A stretch of DNA of 64,000 nucleotides from G965230065 sp965230065 (lineage in GTDB: Bacteria; Bacteroidota; Bacteroidia; Cytophagales; Cyclobacteriaceae). Made by a program: the position numbers and the translations under genes. The first letter of the stretch is position 1. Each line of letters opens with the position of its first letter. The notes beneath the pieces are model-generated. The model made no database searches. It was not told the origin of the DNA and saw only the letters and a program-made list of their open reading frames with translations. The stretch is from positions 6,386,001 to 6,450,000 of the forward strand of contig OZ245942.1 of assembly GCA_965230065.1 (NCBI GenBank). The letters are read 5' to 3'. Below are positions 63,322-64,000 of the stretch, one piece after another.

Positions 63322-63743
63322 TTTTTGTCCAGGGCTTCTTCTATAAATTGAAAAAAATCTTTTTTATACTTCCTGAATTCGGAAGCAAAGGCATTTAACT
63401 GGTCATTCACAGTTCCGAATTTTTCTTGATACTCCTCTTTGTTGAGGTCTTTGCCATTTTCTACATGCGCTGACAGGTACTTTGCATGCCGCCTCGCCTT
63501 TTGCCTGAAAAAGTCTAACAGCTCACCATCATAATAAATAATCAGGTTTTGAAAGTGATCCAATTTCTGCTTTTGTTCAACACTACTGAAGCTCGATACG
63601 TTTTTGTCGAGCAGTTTCTGAAAAAATTTTAATTCCTGCTTCCACATATCAACCTCCGATTTCCACTCTTTGCTGTTGTAAAGCAGGCTTTCCAGATTGT
63701 GGTCAGCCAGGACTTCGCTGTTATCTAGCATTAACTTTTCCAT
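63318..63743 (-). CDS. Helical hypothetical protein
   Basis: 141 residues, charged and almost entirely helix-compatible, with no signal peptide, membrane helix or recognised motif. Heptad-like spacing is visible in KSEVDMWKQELKFFQKLLDK and in ALSEFRKYKKDF-type segments. Lysine- and glutamate-rich, suggesting a four-helix bundle. Its stop overlaps the convergent 572-residue gene by four bases. A candidate promoter lies 47 bases upstream. No function is proposed. Confidence 0.6.
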   Translation of the reverse strand: MEKLMLDNSEVLADHNLESLLYNSKEWKSEVDMWKQELKFFQKLLDKNVSSFSSVEQKQKLDHFQNLIIYYDGELLDFFRQKARRHAKYLSAHVENGKDLNKEEYQEKFGTVNDQLNAFASEFRKYKKDFFQFIEEALDKN

Positions 63744-63790
63744 AAGCGTAGTAATTTAAGGTGAGACTTTGATTTATAGGTTAGTTTTTC

Positions 63791-63821
63791 TAAATATAAG
63801 CCTTAACCTTTAAGAACGCAA
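63791..63821 (-). promoter_or_regulatory. Candidate promoter of the helical hypothetical gene
   Basis: On the minus strand: TTG (63821-63819), 20-base spacer, TATATTTA (63798-63791), one mismatch to TAnnTTTG, 47 bases from the ATG at 63743. Confidence 0.4.
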
Positions 63822-63860
63822 CAGAAAGTACCACTTCCTTTTCTACACAGGATATACAGT

Positions 63861-63901
63861 TAAGTTATTCGTTATTGGTGAAAGAAATAATGAATAACTT
63901 A
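63861..63901 (-). terminator. Hairpin after the partial gene at the right edge
   Basis: TAAGTTATTCGTTATT (63861-63876) pairs with AATAATGAATAACTTA (63886-63901), 16 pairs including one G-T, nine-base loop. It begins 16 bases beyond the stop of the minus-strand gene at 63917, so it probably ends that transcript. Confidence 0.55.
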
Positions 63902-63916
63902 TAACAAATAACTTTA

Positions 63917-64000
63917 TTATTTATCCGCATACTTCGCCTTGTAGGCCAGGGCATCGGGAATCCAGCTTTCCATATTGGCTACGCGGCGTGCCGGGTCAGG
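63917..64000 (-). CDS. C-terminus of a gene cut by the right edge (possibly M48-type metallopeptidase)
   Basis: Only the last 27 residues are inside the window: ..DPARRVANMESWIPDAL..KYADK-stop at 63917-63919. The stretch ARRVANMESWIPDA resembles the final segment of exported M48-family peptidases, which often read RVANLxxWIPEA. That is memory-based and weak. No catalytic motif can be seen here. Confidence 0.4.
   Translation of the reverse strand, partial: PDPARRVANMESWIPDALAYKAKYADK

Overview
The window looks like a chromosomal piece of a Bacteroidota bacterium, most likely of the Cytophagales type. The evidence is a T9SS adhesin/SprF pair, T9SS sorting domains, a SusC/SusD pair, an Omp85 protein with five POTRA-like repeats, several ECF sigma factors, promoters of the TTG-N19-21-TAnnTTTG type and the near absence of Shine-Dalgarno sites. 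DNA is moderately AT-rich, with very AT-rich gaps.

Left third (1-25 kb): an accessory region rich in clan CD cysteine peptidases. In order: a cut-off ECF sigma factor (-), a secreted protein plus caspase-like peptidase pair (+), a secreted beta-propeller T9SS cargo (-), a PorP/SprF-like protein and a giant Ig/PKD adhesin (-), a metacaspase-like protein (-), a 51-residue lipoprotein missed by length cut-offs (+), an IS982-family element, a TPR-CHAT protein (+), an ECF sigma/anti-sigma pair (-) with a truncated paralogue of the anti-sigma cytoplasmic domain, and an Omp85/BamA-type protein (-). Three caspase/CHAT peptidases and two ECF sigma factors in 22 kb suggest an envelope or surface signalling island.

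Middle (25-40 kb): type II glutamine synthetase, a ligase-associated (Lhr-type) helicase whose conserved N-terminus has no canonical start codon, a membrane GAF protein, and a polyketide locus: a single 2411-residue KS-AT-DH-ER-KR-ACP-TE synthase followed by its own 4'-phosphopantetheinyl transferase. Then come a 650-base AT-rich gap and a secreted transglutaminase-like protein.

40-45 kb: hemN, a sensor kinase whose second PAS resembles the FixL heme domain, and a receiver-CRP/FNR fusion regulator lie in one tight operon. An FNR/FixK-like palindrome lies 66 bases before hemN. This reads as a compact oxygen circuit in which the FixJ receiver and the FixK output are one protein.

45-54 kb: a TlpA-type thioredoxin gene broken by two frameshifts, an ADGF-type adenosine deaminase lipoprotein, and a SusC/SusD pair. 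53.6-64 kb: aminopeptidase P; a hisGDCB operon preceded by a histidine-rich leader peptide (7 His of 21 codons), not listed by long-ORF calling; a small conserved-looking protein; a MNT/HepT toxin-antitoxin pair; trhO with a nearly leaderless promoter; a large protein with a nucleoside-phosphorylase-like C-terminus; a helical protein; and the tail of one more gene. I found no tRNA, rRNA or CRISPR array.
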